Shown here: positions 53,248 through 62,389 of the stretch, piece after piece
Position numbering within the stretch: the first letter of the stretch is position 1
Layout of the letters: every line of letters begins with the position of its first letter
From: Gammaproteobacteria bacterium
Lineage (GTDB): Bacteria; Pseudomonadota; Gammaproteobacteria; GRL18
Length of the DNA stretch: 64,000 nucleotides
Direction: 5' to 3'
Assembly: GCA_016744395.1 (NCBI GenBank)
Contig: JADGEK010000004.1
Location: forward strand, 52,974 to 116,973
The notes under the pieces: generated by a model
Database searches by the model: none
What the model was told of the DNA's origin: nothing
Seen by the model: only the letters and a program-made list of their open reading frames with translations
Program-made: the position numbers and the translations under genes

Positions 53248-55809
53248 CTAAAGTTTGATTATTGTTCGATGCCAGATTCGTTGTTGTTCCACTCGATATT
53301 CAGTTACTGAAAATGAATTATTGGTCATATTGCTCTTAATATCAATAGCCCCGTTGATTGTATTATATAATTTCACCTTCATTTTCTTATAGCGTTTGAT
53401 CACCTTTGCTGAGGGGTGATGAAAACGGTTTCGATATCCATATGAAAATAACGCAATTTCAGGCTGTAATTGCTTTAAAAAATCAGCTGATGATGAAGTT
53501 CTACTTCCATGATGAGGCACTTGCAACACATTGGTATAGAGTTGAGGATAATCCATAAGCAATTGTTTTTCTATCTTTTTTTCAATATCGCCCGTTAATA
53601 AAATGCGTTTATTTTTAGAGGTAGTAATCAGTAAGACACAGGAATGATTATTATTTTTTTCATTCAATTGGTGTGCTTGTGGTGATAGAACCTGGAAATG
53701 AACATCATTCCACCGCCAATTTTGTCCTGTAAAACATTGCTCAACAGGATAGTTTACACTTGTTTTTTTTATTTTTGTTTTAGCCAAATTTGAGGATGAT
53801 TTCACACTTAAAAAGGCTGGCTCTCCTGCCAATACTTCTTTTACGGGCACTTGGTCAATGAGCTCTGAAAAAGACCCGGCATGATCTTTATCTGAATGAC
53901 TGATAACAAGTTTATCAATTGACTTTATCCCTTTTAATCTAAAATAAGGAATAATCACATTATCTGCCATATTAAACTGTTCGCTGTATTTATCACCAAC
54001 ATCGTAAACTAAAACATGCTCTCTAGTCCGTAAAACCATAGAAAGTCCCTGCCCGACATCCAACATAGTCAATTGTACCTGTCCTTCAGGTATTTTTTCT
54101 GCTTCAACAAAAAATACAGGTACAATCAATAAGATACCAAGCCAACGCCCATGCCAACCTGAGGGCATCAACATCCAGAGGCACCCAATGATGACCATCA
54201 ATGAAACTATAAGTGATGGCTCTGCTATATAAATGAGGCTTTCAGGCCATTGGCTTAACTCTTGCAGACACCAAAAGAGGAATTCAATAGGCCATTCTAA
54301 TAAGCGAAATAAAAGCAGGCCCAAAGGCTCTATAATAAACAGTGCTACTGAGGCAAATAAGGTTAAAGGTACAATGACCAGACTCATTAAAGGCACCGCT
54401 AGAAGGTTTGCTAGTGGTGATATTAATGAAAACTGATGAAACAAAAGGGTTAACGCAGGCAATAAACCAATAAATATTGCAAATTGAAGCCAGCCAAATT
54501 GATACAATTTATTCCTTCTCTCATCAACGACTGCAAGACGACTGGATACTGTAAATAAGATAATAGCAACGGCTCCAAAAGACAGCCAGAACCCAGGAGA
54601 CAAAACACTTAAGGGATCAAAAAGCACCACCAACAGACAGGCTAACAACAAAATATAACTTGGTAAAAATTCTCGTTTAAACATAATGGCCAGAAAGACC
54701 ACGGACAGCATTATTAAAGCTCTTTGAGTGGGTATGGCAAAGCCTGCTAAAGCAGCATAAATTATTGCCGTGAACAAAGCCATAATGGATGCAATGTATG
54801 AGGCAGGATATTTTAAATTCAACCTCGAAATTGAGCGCCAAATTGAATAAACAATTACCCAGATGAGTGAAGACATTAAACCGATATGCAAGCCTGAGAT
54901 AGCAATCAAATGATTCGTCCCTGTCCGTAAAAATGCCTGCCATTGCCCAGCTTTAATATCATGTCTAATACCAATTGCCAATGCTTTGACTAGACCGATA
55001 TAAGGGTAATCAACAAGAGCAGTATCCAATCGAGTAGAGACCGTCTGTCTCAAGCTGACAATTTGTTTTTTAAAAAAAGATAAATCTGAATCATCCAGAA
55101 GTTGACCTTCTCGCACATAACCTGTAGCAATAATGCGATTTTGAAAAAGCCATTTTTCGTAGTCAAAGTTTCCATTTAAAAGTCCATTTGGTTTTTTTAA
55201 GCGAATTTTTAAATTCCAATTCTGACCACTTTGTAAATTTTTATAAGAGTGATACCAGTTCAAACGAACCTTAGCAGTGAACGACTCATCCCATTGTTGC
55301 AGAGATTGAGAGTTTTCTCGAGGGGGATTTAACTTTCTAGAAATAATGAAAAAATCAAAACTTTGTTTTTTATCCGTTTTTTTTGGAATTGAATCAATAT
55401 ATCCATTAACTTCAATTGTTTTACCTTCTAGTTGCCTCAGATCAAGTACAGGATATAATTCATTAACATAAAATGCAGTGTATGCACTGCCCACTAAAAA
55501 GGCTAAAACAATATTGCTGATGGTTTTAAAAGAATCCGATTTTATAAATACGGGATAAATCTTTATTGTTGAACTAACAATAATCACACGAGCTTTGTAT
55601 AATATAAGAATCAGTGCAATTAAAAGCCCCCAAACAAACGGGTGCTGTGAAAAAATTAACCCTAAGGGCTCATTTGCTCTGTCATCAAGCTTTAAATCAT
55701 TATTTAAGCTAAAATTATTTAGAAAAGAAAAATTAAGTGGCCATCGGTTTAAAGGCCAGTAGAGTACGCATATATTTCCAATGAGAAACGCGACAATCCT
55801 TGTTCGCAT
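53248..55809 (-). CDS. comEC: DNA uptake channel protein ComEC/Rec2
   Basis: ComEC imports single-stranded DNA across the inner membrane during transformation. The 853-residue protein has a DUF4131-type N-terminus (a beta-rich OB region around residues 120-215) and a competence domain of many helices with FLRTGTNHLIAISGLHIGLMSSLIW. The C-terminal metallo-beta-lactamase-like domain carries HSDKDHAG at 638-645 and VPHHGSRTSS near 765, so its metal residues look intact. Domain order and length are normal. Other competence genes are not in the window, so natural competence is only suggested. Confidence 0.94.
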   Translation of the reverse strand: MRTRIVAFLIGNICVLYWPLNRWPLNFSFLNNFSLNNDLKLDDRANEPLGLIFSQHPFVWGLLIALILILYKARVIIVSSTIKIYPVFIKSDSFKTISNIVLAFLVGSAYTAFYVNELYPVLDLRQLEGKTIEVNGYIDSIPKKTDKKQSFDFFIISRKLNPPRENSQSLQQWDESFTAKVRLNWYHSYKNLQSGQNWNLKIRLKKPNGLLNGNFDYEKWLFQNRIIATGYVREGQLLDDSDLSFFKKQIVSLRQTVSTRLDTALVDYPYIGLVKALAIGIRHDIKAGQWQAFLRTGTNHLIAISGLHIGLMSSLIWVIVYSIWRSISRLNLKYPASYIASIMALFTAIIYAALAGFAIPTQRALIMLSVVFLAIMFKREFLPSYILLLACLLVVLFDPLSVLSPGFWLSFGAVAIILFTVSSRLAVVDERRNKLYQFGWLQFAIFIGLLPALTLLFHQFSLISPLANLLAVPLMSLVIVPLTLFASVALFIIEPLGLLLFRLLEWPIEFLFWCLQELSQWPESLIYIAEPSLIVSLMVIIGCLWMLMPSGWHGRWLGILLIVPVFFVEAEKIPEGQVQLTMLDVGQGLSMVLRTREHVLVYDVGDKYSEQFNMADNVIIPYFRLKGIKSIDKLVISHSDKDHAGSFSELIDQVPVKEVLAGEPAFLSVKSSSNLAKTKIKKTSVNYPVEQCFTGQNWRWNDVHFQVLSPQAHQLNEKNNNHSCVLLITTSKNKRILLTGDIEKKIEKQLLMDYPQLYTNVLQVPHHGSRTSSSADFLKQLQPEIALFSYGYRNRFHHPSAKVIKRYKKMKVKLYNTINGAIDIKSNMTNNSFSVTEYRVEQQRIWHRTIIKL

Positions 55810-55901
55810 ATGGCTGATCCTTAAATGATATTTCTTATATGGGGTCTTGAAAAATGTGCTTCACTGACAATCATTCTTTATTTTGAGTAAGACATTTTAT
55901 T

Positions 55902-56426
55902 ATGCCAAAAAGAATTATAAAAAAATATATGCCTGATCATCACACCATCAGGGAACATAAACATTTACAAATTTTTGGCAAACTCTTGCATGATGGTAAT
56001 CTATGGCATTTTAACCGACGCTCTGTTTCTGGTGCATTTGCAGTTGGGATTTTTTGCGCCTTTATACCACTGCCTCTACAAATGGTGATTGCTGCTGCCA
56101 TTGCTATCATGATACGCGTTAATCTGCCAATTTCCGTATCCCTCGTCTGGCTAACGAACCCAATTACGATGCCTCCCATCTTTTATTCCGCCTATAAAGT
56201 AGGCGCATTTGTTATGGGACAAGCAGCCCTAACCAGTGACTATAAACTCACAGCAGAATGGTTTAGCGAGCAACTCCACCTCATTTGGCAACCTTTTTTA
56301 CTCGGCTGCCTAATCTGCGGTATCATCAGTGCTTTCATTGCTTATATCGTTATACGTTTACTCTGGCGATTACACATCATCCATCATATAAAAGAACGCC
56401 GACTTAGGAAAGGTAATGTTGAATGA
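55902..56426 (+). CDS. DUF2062 membrane protein
   Basis: A 174-residue protein of the DUF2062 family. The N-terminus (RIIKKYMPDHHTIREHKHLQIFGKLLHDGNLWHFNRRSVSGAFAVGIFCAFIPLPLQM) is highly characteristic. Two or three helices follow, with SVSLVWLTNPITMPPIFYSAYKVG conserved. It is divergent from comEC; the equivalent gene in Pseudomonas is beside comEC as well. The function is unknown; some longer relatives are fused to glycosyltransferases. The stop is only four bases from the convergent OsmC stop. Confidence 0.9.
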   Translation: MPKRIIKKYMPDHHTIREHKHLQIFGKLLHDGNLWHFNRRSVSGAFAVGIFCAFIPLPLQMVIAAAIAIMIRVNLPISVSLVWLTNPITMPPIFYSAYKVGAFVMGQAALTSDYKLTAEWFSEQLHLIWQPFLLGCLICGIISAFIAYIVIRLLWRLHIIHHIKERRLRKGNVE

Positions 56427-56430
56427 TGAA

Positions 56431-56883
56431 TTAAAACACTGCTTCTACTACGACATCAGATTTTACTGATTTGGCAAGAAAGCATTTATCATGTGATTGG
56501 TGGTGAATTTTCTCAATGGTTGCTCGATCAACCTCTACCCCTTCAGCAAAAAAAACTTCAGGCCTGATAATCACTTTACTGATCACCAAATCACCCTGCT
56601 CGTCCTGTTCAAGAAAAGCAGTCGCATTGTCAACGTAATCTTGCACAACAAGACGTTTTTTGGAGCAAATTGCAATAAAGAATAACATATGACAACTGGA
56701 CAGTGCGGCTGCAAAGGCACGCTCTGGATCGGCACACTCAGGATTACCTAAGAATTGTGGTGCCGATGACGCATTGACAATTAACCCATCGCCAAAGTCC
56801 CATTGGTGATCTCGATTATAATCTTTATAAGCAAAGGATTCTGTTTGTTTGGTCCACGTCAATTTTATATTATGTTCAGACAT
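56431..56883 (-). CDS. OsmC-family thiol peroxidase
   Basis: A 150-residue OsmC-type protein. The peroxidatic and resolving cysteines are Cys64 (LSSCHMLFF) and Cys134 (HDKCFLAKSV), in the usual contexts. The catalytic Glu/Arg partners in this fold are probably in NPECADPERAFAAA. It is expected to reduce organic hydroperoxides in the cytoplasm; the subtype (OsmC, Ohr or YhfA) is not resolved, though the shape is nearest the general OsmC group. It is 22 bases downstream of a periplasmic binding-protein gene, probably by chance. Confidence 0.88.
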   Translation of the reverse strand: MSEHNIKLTWTKQTESFAYKDYNRDHQWDFGDGLIVNASSAPQFLGNPECADPERAFAAALSSCHMLFFIAICSKKRLVVQDYVDNATAFLEQDEQGDLVISKVIIRPEVFFAEGVEVDRATIEKIHHQSHDKCFLAKSVKSDVVVEAVF

Positions 56884-56905
56884 TTTAAATACCTATAAAA
56901 ATACT

Positions 56906-57670
56906 CTATTTACCCACTTCTATTTTAAATGGAATCCATTGGTTAACCACTTTATTTACAACTCCCTTACTTTGCATTTCTGCTAAAGCTTTATTCAATT
57001 TATCTAATAAAGCTTTATTGCCTTTTTTAACCACCCAGGCCAGTGGTTCATCTGTCATGTATTCATATAAACCAAATAATGATTTGTCTTGAGTTTTAGG
57101 AAGTACAGTATATTGCCAAATAGTTGGAGCATCATGAATAAAATAATCAATTTTATCCGATTTAAGGGCCAAAACTCCCTCTTGTACACTATTAAATATT
57201 AAAACCTGAGAACCTGAAAATTCACTTTCAGCAAACGTTTGACCTGTCGTTTTTGTTTCAACACCAAAACGTTTTCCTGCAGAATACATACTCATTTTAG
57301 AGGACAGACTCATTATATTATCGGCCTTTATTAACACCATTTGACCAATAGTCATATAAGAATGAGTAAAAGCAACTCTCTCTTTTCTTTTGTCAGTCAC
57401 GGAAACACCTGACATTACAACATCAATTTTATTCTCTATTAAGGCATTCTCTAGGTCATCCCAAGGCATTTCAATTAATTTAATGTGCATACCACTGGTT
57501 TCACCAACAGACTTAGCAAGATCAGCTTCTATACCCATTATTTGCCCATTATCCTTAAATGCCACAGGTGGATAATTGGTAGAAATACCGACCCTAAGCG
57601 TTTCTGAATGTGCAAAGCTTCCTAAAAATTGAAGAGAAATGATGGTAAAAAGTAAAAAAAGACGTTTCAT
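56906..57670 (-). CDS. Periplasmic amino-acid-type binding protein (family 3)
   Basis: A 254-residue solute-binding protein. I take the ATG at 57670 with AGG seven bases upstream; a TTG one codon earlier is possible. The signal peptide is MKRLFLLFTIISLQFLGSFAHS. Family-3 motifs are VGISTNYPPVAFKDNGQIMGIEADLAKSVG and DVVMSGVSVTDKRKERVAFTHSYM. No permease or ATPase gene is nearby, so this may be an orphan binding protein. A role as a stand-alone sensor or in cyclic polyamine uptake is possible; the substrate cannot be read from the sequence. Confidence 0.9.
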   Translation of the reverse strand: MKRLFLLFTIISLQFLGSFAHSETLRVGISTNYPPVAFKDNGQIMGIEADLAKSVGETSGMHIKLIEMPWDDLENALIENKIDVVMSGVSVTDKRKERVAFTHSYMTIGQMVLIKADNIMSLSSKMSMYSAGKRFGVETKTTGQTFAESEFSGSQVLIFNSVQEGVLALKSDKIDYFIHDAPTIWQYTVLPKTQDKSLFGLYEYMTDEPLAWVVKKGNKALLDKLNKALAEMQSKGVVNKVVNQWIPFKIEVGK

Positions 57671-57975
57671 CAAGTAACCTTAAAATTTGTTTATGGAATA
57701 TTATTATTCATCCCCATTTTTATAATAAACAAGTGTTCTGTCAAGCAGACATTCGCTAAAAAGAGATTAAGAAAACAGAACACTCTGAAAAAATGAATGT
57801 TAAGTAACGAGAGAAATTAAAAGCAAATTCCAGGAAATCAAATTCGAACTAAATAAAGTAGGATTGTCATTTTATATCAGTGAATGACATATATAAAATG
57901 CGGTATGAGATGTCAATTAATGAAATGACCCAATAAGACTCAGTAATTGAGGGGAGACTTAAAAAATTTACGAGC
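57671..57975 (-). promoter_or_regulatory. Region upstream of the binding-protein gene with two inverted repeats
   Basis: This 305-base gap is gene-free. AGTGTTCTGT (57732-57741) and ACAGAACACT (57775-57784) are perfect 10-bp inverted copies 33 bases apart. CATTTTATAT (57868-57877) and ATATAAAATG (57891-57900) form a second 10-bp stem with a 13-base loop. The first could be an operator for the binding-protein gene and the second a 3' structure of the upstream operon. Confidence 0.5.
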
Positions 57976-58245
57976 TTAAATATCTTCATCAATATTGATG
58001 AGATGTCCCTGCTTTTTAGCTTTCTTGATCATTTTTGTGATGACTTTGTATTCTTTACACAGATTATAAACCGCCTGGCTTTTTTTATTCTTTTTTGACT
58101 CTGTTTTCATTTCCTGTTTAAGCTCAGATTTCTTTTCTTCTAAAGATAAAATAATTTTGACTAACTTATCATACTTCTTTTTTTGCTTCTTTTTCGATTG
58201 GTCAAAAAAATCATCAAACTTGCTCAACAATTTTTTAATATTCAT
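57976..58245 (-). CDS. Small Lys-rich coiled-coil protein coupled to a Na/Pi transporter
   Basis: An 89-residue protein starting at the ATG at 58245 (MNIKKLLSKFDDFFDQSKKKQ), with GGGG six bases upstream. The start lies inside the last codons of the transporter gene, so translation is coupled. The sequence is extremely Lys-rich, entirely helical in prediction by eye, with KKSELKQEMKTESKKNKK in the centre and an acidic end (NIDEDI). I do not recognise a family. It may be an accessory protein or a nucleic-acid or phosphate-binding partner of the transporter, but that is only inference from its position. Confidence 0.7.
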   Translation of the reverse strand: MNIKKLLSKFDDFFDQSKKKQKKKYDKLVKIILSLEEKKSELKQEMKTESKKNKKSQAVYNLCKEYKVITKMIKKAKKQGHLINIDEDI

Positions 58246-59998
58246 ATTCATCCCCTAATTCAATGATCTCCTGATCTTTAACCCAAAGGACAGAAGCAGT
58301 TTTAAGTAATTTTTTGCTAATACTATAAGTAAATCCCATATCATTAATTAAAGATGATGCCATCTTTGAATCAATTTTATTATCTCTAATTAACATATCA
58401 ATGTTTTTGCTCATACTGATTTCATTATCATTGCCCTTTTCTTTCAGTACACCAATATGTGTCATAATTTCAGTGGAATCATCAGAAGAATGCCTCATTT
58501 GTTCGATTTCACGAAATATTGTCACCAACTCTTCTCGTAACTTATTATATTCATGTATCATGAACCAATTATTACTTTTAGTAAAAAAATTCAAATTTCT
58601 TTGTAACTCTCTAATATCTTTAACCATTTCAATGATATTTCTGGCGGTTAATTTTAACTCATAGACTCGATTATTGCCTTCTTCATCCATAAAACTCTGT
58701 GATCTTGATGAATAATGTAAAATTTCACTGTACAGATTTTTAATTTCTTGATGATAGACTTCATCAATATTTATATCAAAAGGTAAATTCGATTTTTCTA
58801 CAACATCTTGAACATTTTGATCTGAAAATATTTCTTTTCGATGTAAGTTCATTGCATGAACAATAGCTTCAATGGACTTATCGTAGAGATGTATGGTTTC
58901 TTTTCGTATGGATTCTAGTGCTGAGGCTGGAATTTCCATGACCTCATCAGTCAGATATTTAGGTTTACCGCGTCCTTTTTCCTTAGTGCAAAATAATGTT
59001 TCCAAAAAATTAACCAGTATTTTAATAAATGGAGCAACGGCGACGACCCCCAAAATATTAAAAATGGTATGAAACAGAGCTAATTTCATAGCAAAATCAT
59101 CTTCTCTTATAGAGAGTAAAGGGGCAAGCGAGTCAACCAGATCTTTCAATTGATAAATGAAAACAACGGCAAGAAGTCCAGTGATCATATTAAAAATCAA
59201 ATGAGCAACGGCTAAGCGTTTACCATTCTTATTAGAAGCCAAAGAGCCTAAAACAGCAGTCACTGTCGTGCCTACATTGGCTCCTATCGCTAAAGACAGT
59301 GCATTAATGTAATCAATTTGTCCAGTGGCAAGAGCAGTAATAATTATGGCCATAGTGGCACTACTCGACTGTATTACCACTGTCGCGGTTGCACCAAAAA
59401 GAATATAAACAAAAACGCCTAAATAGCCTGCCATTGCATACTCAGCAAGATTAAGACCTTCCTTGAGGGTTTCAAACCCCTCTTTCATATAAGAAATGCC
59501 AAGAAAAATAAATCCCAGGCCAATCAAAACACTACCCAAGCCTTTATAGCTATTATGTTTTGAAAACTGCATGATTACTCCAAAAATCAGCATGGGTAAT
59601 GCATATTGAGCAATTTTAATTTTTAAACCTAAAGAAGAAACTAACCAGGCGGTCGTCGTTGTTCCTATATTTGACCCAAAGACAACACCAACAGCTGAAG
59701 TCAATCCCATAAGCTCTGCAGATAGAAATGAAATAATAATCACCGAAACCAGTGAAGAGCTTTGTACAACCGAGGTTGCTAAAAAGCCTGTGCCAATAGC
59801 TCTAGGTGTCGTACTGGTAAATTTTTGAAGAACTGTTTCCAGAGCTCCACCACTAAACAGTTTGAAGCCACTTTCCATATAATGCATGCCTATCAAAAAG
59901 ATAGCGATACCAGCAATAATTGTTTTAGCATCATTGTTAGAAACAACAAACCAGGCAAAGAACAAAAACAGTAAAGGGGTAATAATTTGCTTTAACAT
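58235..59998 (-). CDS. Na+/phosphate cotransporter with a PhoU-like C-terminus
   Basis: A 587-residue inner-membrane transporter of the NptA/PF02690 type. Two inverted repeats carry the QSSS motif, VVQSSSLVSVII near 75-90 and VVIQSSSATMAII near 205-220, each followed by GSNIGTT or GANVGTT. After about residue 350 comes a cytoplasmic helical region with PhoU-like features (HLYDKSIEAIVHAMNLHRKEIF). It should import phosphate with Na+, or a related anion. It is part of an operon with the Lys-rich gene, which begins inside its last codons. Confidence 0.93.
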   Translation of the reverse strand: MLKQIITPLLFLFFAWFVVSNNDAKTIIAGIAIFLIGMHYMESGFKLFSGGALETVLQKFTSTTPRAIGTGFLATSVVQSSSLVSVIIISFLSAELMGLTSAVGVVFGSNIGTTTTAWLVSSLGLKIKIAQYALPMLIFGVIMQFSKHNSYKGLGSVLIGLGFIFLGISYMKEGFETLKEGLNLAEYAMAGYLGVFVYILFGATATVVIQSSSATMAIIITALATGQIDYINALSLAIGANVGTTVTAVLGSLASNKNGKRLAVAHLIFNMITGLLAVVFIYQLKDLVDSLAPLLSIREDDFAMKLALFHTIFNILGVVAVAPFIKILVNFLETLFCTKEKGRGKPKYLTDEVMEIPASALESIRKETIHLYDKSIEAIVHAMNLHRKEIFSDQNVQDVVEKSNLPFDINIDEVYHQEIKNLYSEILHYSSRSQSFMDEEGNNRVYELKLTARNIIEMVKDIRELQRNLNFFTKSNNWFMIHEYNKLREELVTIFREIEQMRHSSDDSTEIMTHIGVLKEKGNDNEISMSKNIDMLIRDNKIDSKMASSLINDMGFTYSISKKLLKTASVLWVKDQEIIELGDEYEY

Positions 59999-60073
59999 AA
60001 AGGTCTACACTTCAATAAGGCTAAAATTTGAACATCTATTCATAAAAATAGATTAGCAGTAAAATGCAGTTAT

Positions 60074-61432
60074 TTACAGACCAAAATCCATTTTCATTTC
60101 TGGAAACTGTAAAATTGCTTTTTTATTTTTCTTAAAGAGATAGAAACTTTTGTACAGGACAAAGGTCAGCCAAACATAATTTAGCAGCATAAAAAATCCT
60201 GCCAATACTACCAGTTGACTCCAGAAAATAGAAAATACTAAGAGCAATAAAGAACTAGTATGAAGCTTAAATTGAATTTGTGATTGTTTCATACTTATAA
60301 TTTGCTTCATATTAAAAACCAATTTAGGCTCATAAGACATAGATTCAGGGTGTTTAAATGATAGATTTTGTAAGTTAAGATAGATCAAAAAAGGCACAAT
60401 TTTTTGCAACATCCCAATAATAGCTGACACAGCAAGCCCATAGATTAGAAACACTCCCCAGACAAAGTCAAATTGAGTTTTATAATGCAGCGTTTCCGTA
60501 TTAGGCCACAGATGAAAAACCCACCAGGTTAAAATAACAAATAACATCGAAAATAAAGAAAGACGAAAAAAATTGATAGTGGTATCAGGAATTTTACGTT
60601 TACGTAAATGCACTAATCTCAAAATATAAACTGCAAAAAAAACCAGTTCAAATGAAAGTGCTAAATAGATGAGTTCTTTAATCCAATTTGCGAAACCAAT
60701 CGAATAGATTGAAGTTAATGAAATCACAATCAGAGTGAATAGTATAAAGACTGACAAGGTTTTCAAAGAACGGACAGAAAATTCAGGCGTCACAAAAAAC
60801 ATCGGAATGACCTGTGAACTGACAGCAATGATGAGCAAAACAACCCAGCCAATCAGCCCCCACAAAGCATGGATATCAGTATACTGCCGATAAATAATAC
60901 CTGATTCGGGATAGGCGTATGCCAAAAGCATCATTAATCCCAAAAAAATTGTCACAATTAGCACAAAAGAAAGAATTCGTATCATAAATATGATGAGTTG
61001 GCCTTCAAATTTTGTAATAACTAATGAAATTATCGATAAAGCAAACAGTGATACAGACAGACTGAGAAATGCCAAGGCCAGCCAATAAAACACATCCAGG
61101 TAGGTAACAAAACCTGTAGCCAAAAAGAGTGTTCCCAAAGTAAGCCCAAGGTGAATAGTAAAGATATAGGCTTTATTCCCTGGTATGAACTGCCCAATCA
61201 TAACGGGAATAAATTGATACAAAGCACCAATCATCACCATCAACATAAAACCCAGTGTCAATAAATGAGTTAACGCTAAAGTGCCGGGCAACCAACGTGA
61301 ACCCCAAAGTTCTGAACCATAAAATAAAATGAACGATGCAGCCAGCAGACCAAAGATAGGCGCTGTAAGAAAAAACCTTAAAGGAATGAGTATGGGAGGA
61401 ATGGTGTTGAGTGATAGGCCCTTGGTGTTCAT
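60074..61432 (-). CDS. Polytopic membrane protein, oxidase-subunit-I-like
   Basis: A 452-residue protein with about 12 helices. Conserved-looking histidines in membrane segments are His56 (ALTHLLTLGFML), His94 (FTIHLGLTLG) and His187 (TDIHALWGLIGW), and the segment ALYQFIPVMIGQ is typical of heme-copper-oxidase subunit-I-like proteins that lack a clear copper site. NnrS-like proteins are the main alternative; the sequence fits them less well. The ATG at 61432 has no clear ribosome-binding site. It follows DUF2249 and hemerythrin genes on the same strand, a partnership seen near nitric-oxide and denitrification genes, so a role in heme or NO metabolism is a reasonable guess only. Confidence 0.65.
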   Translation of the reverse strand: MNTKGLSLNTIPPILIPLRFFLTAPIFGLLAASFILFYGSELWGSRWLPGTLALTHLLTLGFMLMVMIGALYQFIPVMIGQFIPGNKAYIFTIHLGLTLGTLFLATGFVTYLDVFYWLALAFLSLSVSLFALSIISLVITKFEGQLIIFMIRILSFVLIVTIFLGLMMLLAYAYPESGIIYRQYTDIHALWGLIGWVVLLIIAVSSQVIPMFFVTPEFSVRSLKTLSVFILFTLIVISLTSIYSIGFANWIKELIYLALSFELVFFAVYILRLVHLRKRKIPDTTINFFRLSLFSMLFVILTWWVFHLWPNTETLHYKTQFDFVWGVFLIYGLAVSAIIGMLQKIVPFLIYLNLQNLSFKHPESMSYEPKLVFNMKQIISMKQSQIQFKLHTSSLLLLVFSIFWSQLVVLAGFFMLLNYVWLTFVLYKSFYLFKKNKKAILQFPEMKMDFGL

Positions 61433-61465
61433 ATGATATTCATAAGAGGTATTCGAAAGAACGCC

Positions 61466-61765
61466 TTATTTAAAAGCATTTAAGCAATATTCATTGACGG
61501 ATGAATCTTTCTTGCTCCATATCATAATTTCCCATGAAACACTGTCAATTGAGCTTTCTTCAGAAATGTCTATTTTGTTTTGAACTGTCCCTGCTTTATA
61601 GTCATAACCATTTTCATTTAAAAATTGTAATAAAGGCAATGGTTTCTTTCTGTGGAGCATGCGAATATATTCTCCAGCTTTCATTTGACTTAAAAGTTGA
61701 ATCACCTCCTCAAAGGGTTGAGGTGCTTCATATTCACTGACATCAATTAATAATTCTTTAGGCAT
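61466..61765 (-). CDS. DUF2249 protein
   Basis: I start this at the ATG at 61765; a TTG three codons upstream (61774) is possible. It is about 99 residues and has the DUF2249 core, IDVSEYEAPQPFEEVIQLLSQMKAGEY, followed by HRKKPLPLLQFLNENGYDYKAG, the fold shared with SirA/TusA. No conserved Cys at the TusA position is obvious, so it is not a plain sulfurtransferase. It is 33 bases upstream of the polytopic membrane protein gene and 89 bases after the hemerythrin stop. DUF2249 genes are often neighbours of hemerythrin and heme-copper-like proteins. Confidence 0.85.
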   Translation of the reverse strand: MPKELLIDVSEYEAPQPFEEVIQLLSQMKAGEYIRMLHRKKPLPLLQFLNENGYDYKAGTVQNKIDISEESSIDSVSWEIMIWSKKDSSVNEYCLNAFK

Positions 61766-61854
61766 AGCAGACAAACATAATAGCCGATATTACAGTAAAG
61801 ATATTTTATAAACAATCGCTTAGGTGAAAAAGCTAATTATTTAAAACAGCTGAT

Positions 61855-62292
61855 TTAATTTTGGTTCATTCGTTCAACAATTTCCACGGCATTAGGTAAA
61901 GATTGATCCGTCATGGGATAAAGAATTTGTTCTTCTTTCATATTGTGTTGTTGCATCGTCACCATTAAGGTTTCTGTCAGAGCCAGAAATTGATCTTTAT
62001 CTTTGCTGTTTGCCGCTTTATTTGCTTCGTTGACCAAAGCTCGCATTTGTTCATGTTCCATACGCATCATTTGCGTTGGACCGCCTGTCATACCTGTTTT
62101 TGACTCAAATTCTGGAAAAAGTATGTCTTCTTCACGAGAAAAATGTTTTTCCAATTCTGCTGCAAATTGATTCCACTGCTCCACACCCAAATCCCAATTA
62201 TTCTCAGAAATTAATTGTTCAGCTCTGGCAAATTGCTCATCACATTCTTTATGATGACTGGCCATAAATGTACTAATTGTTGATGTTAACAA
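61855..62292 (-). CDS. Hemerythrin-domain protein
   Basis: I place the start at a TTG at 62292 (MLTSTISTFMASHHKEC) because AAGGGG lies six bases upstream and homologues begin in this way; the frame extends to a GTG at 62313. The 145-residue protein has the hemerythrin iron ligands: His14 (or 13), His50-x3-Glu54, His80 and His116-x3-Glu120, in a four-helix bundle. The di-iron centre binds oxygen or NO. It lies upstream of DUF2249 and a polytopic membrane protein, all on one strand, and probably forms a module with them. Confidence 0.9.
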   Translation of the reverse strand: MLTSTISTFMASHHKECDEQFARAEQLISENNWDLGVEQWNQFAAELEKHFSREEDILFPEFESKTGMTGGPTQMMRMEHEQMRALVNEANKAANSKDKDQFLALTETLMVTMQQHNMKEEQILYPMTDQSLPNAVEIVERMNQN

Positions 62293-62389
62293 TGAAAACC
62301 CCTTACTACCCACTAAAAATTATTATTACCCAAAATTGGTTAATACGACATCTTAAGTGAGGATTTTACAATTATGTATTAAAGTCGCC

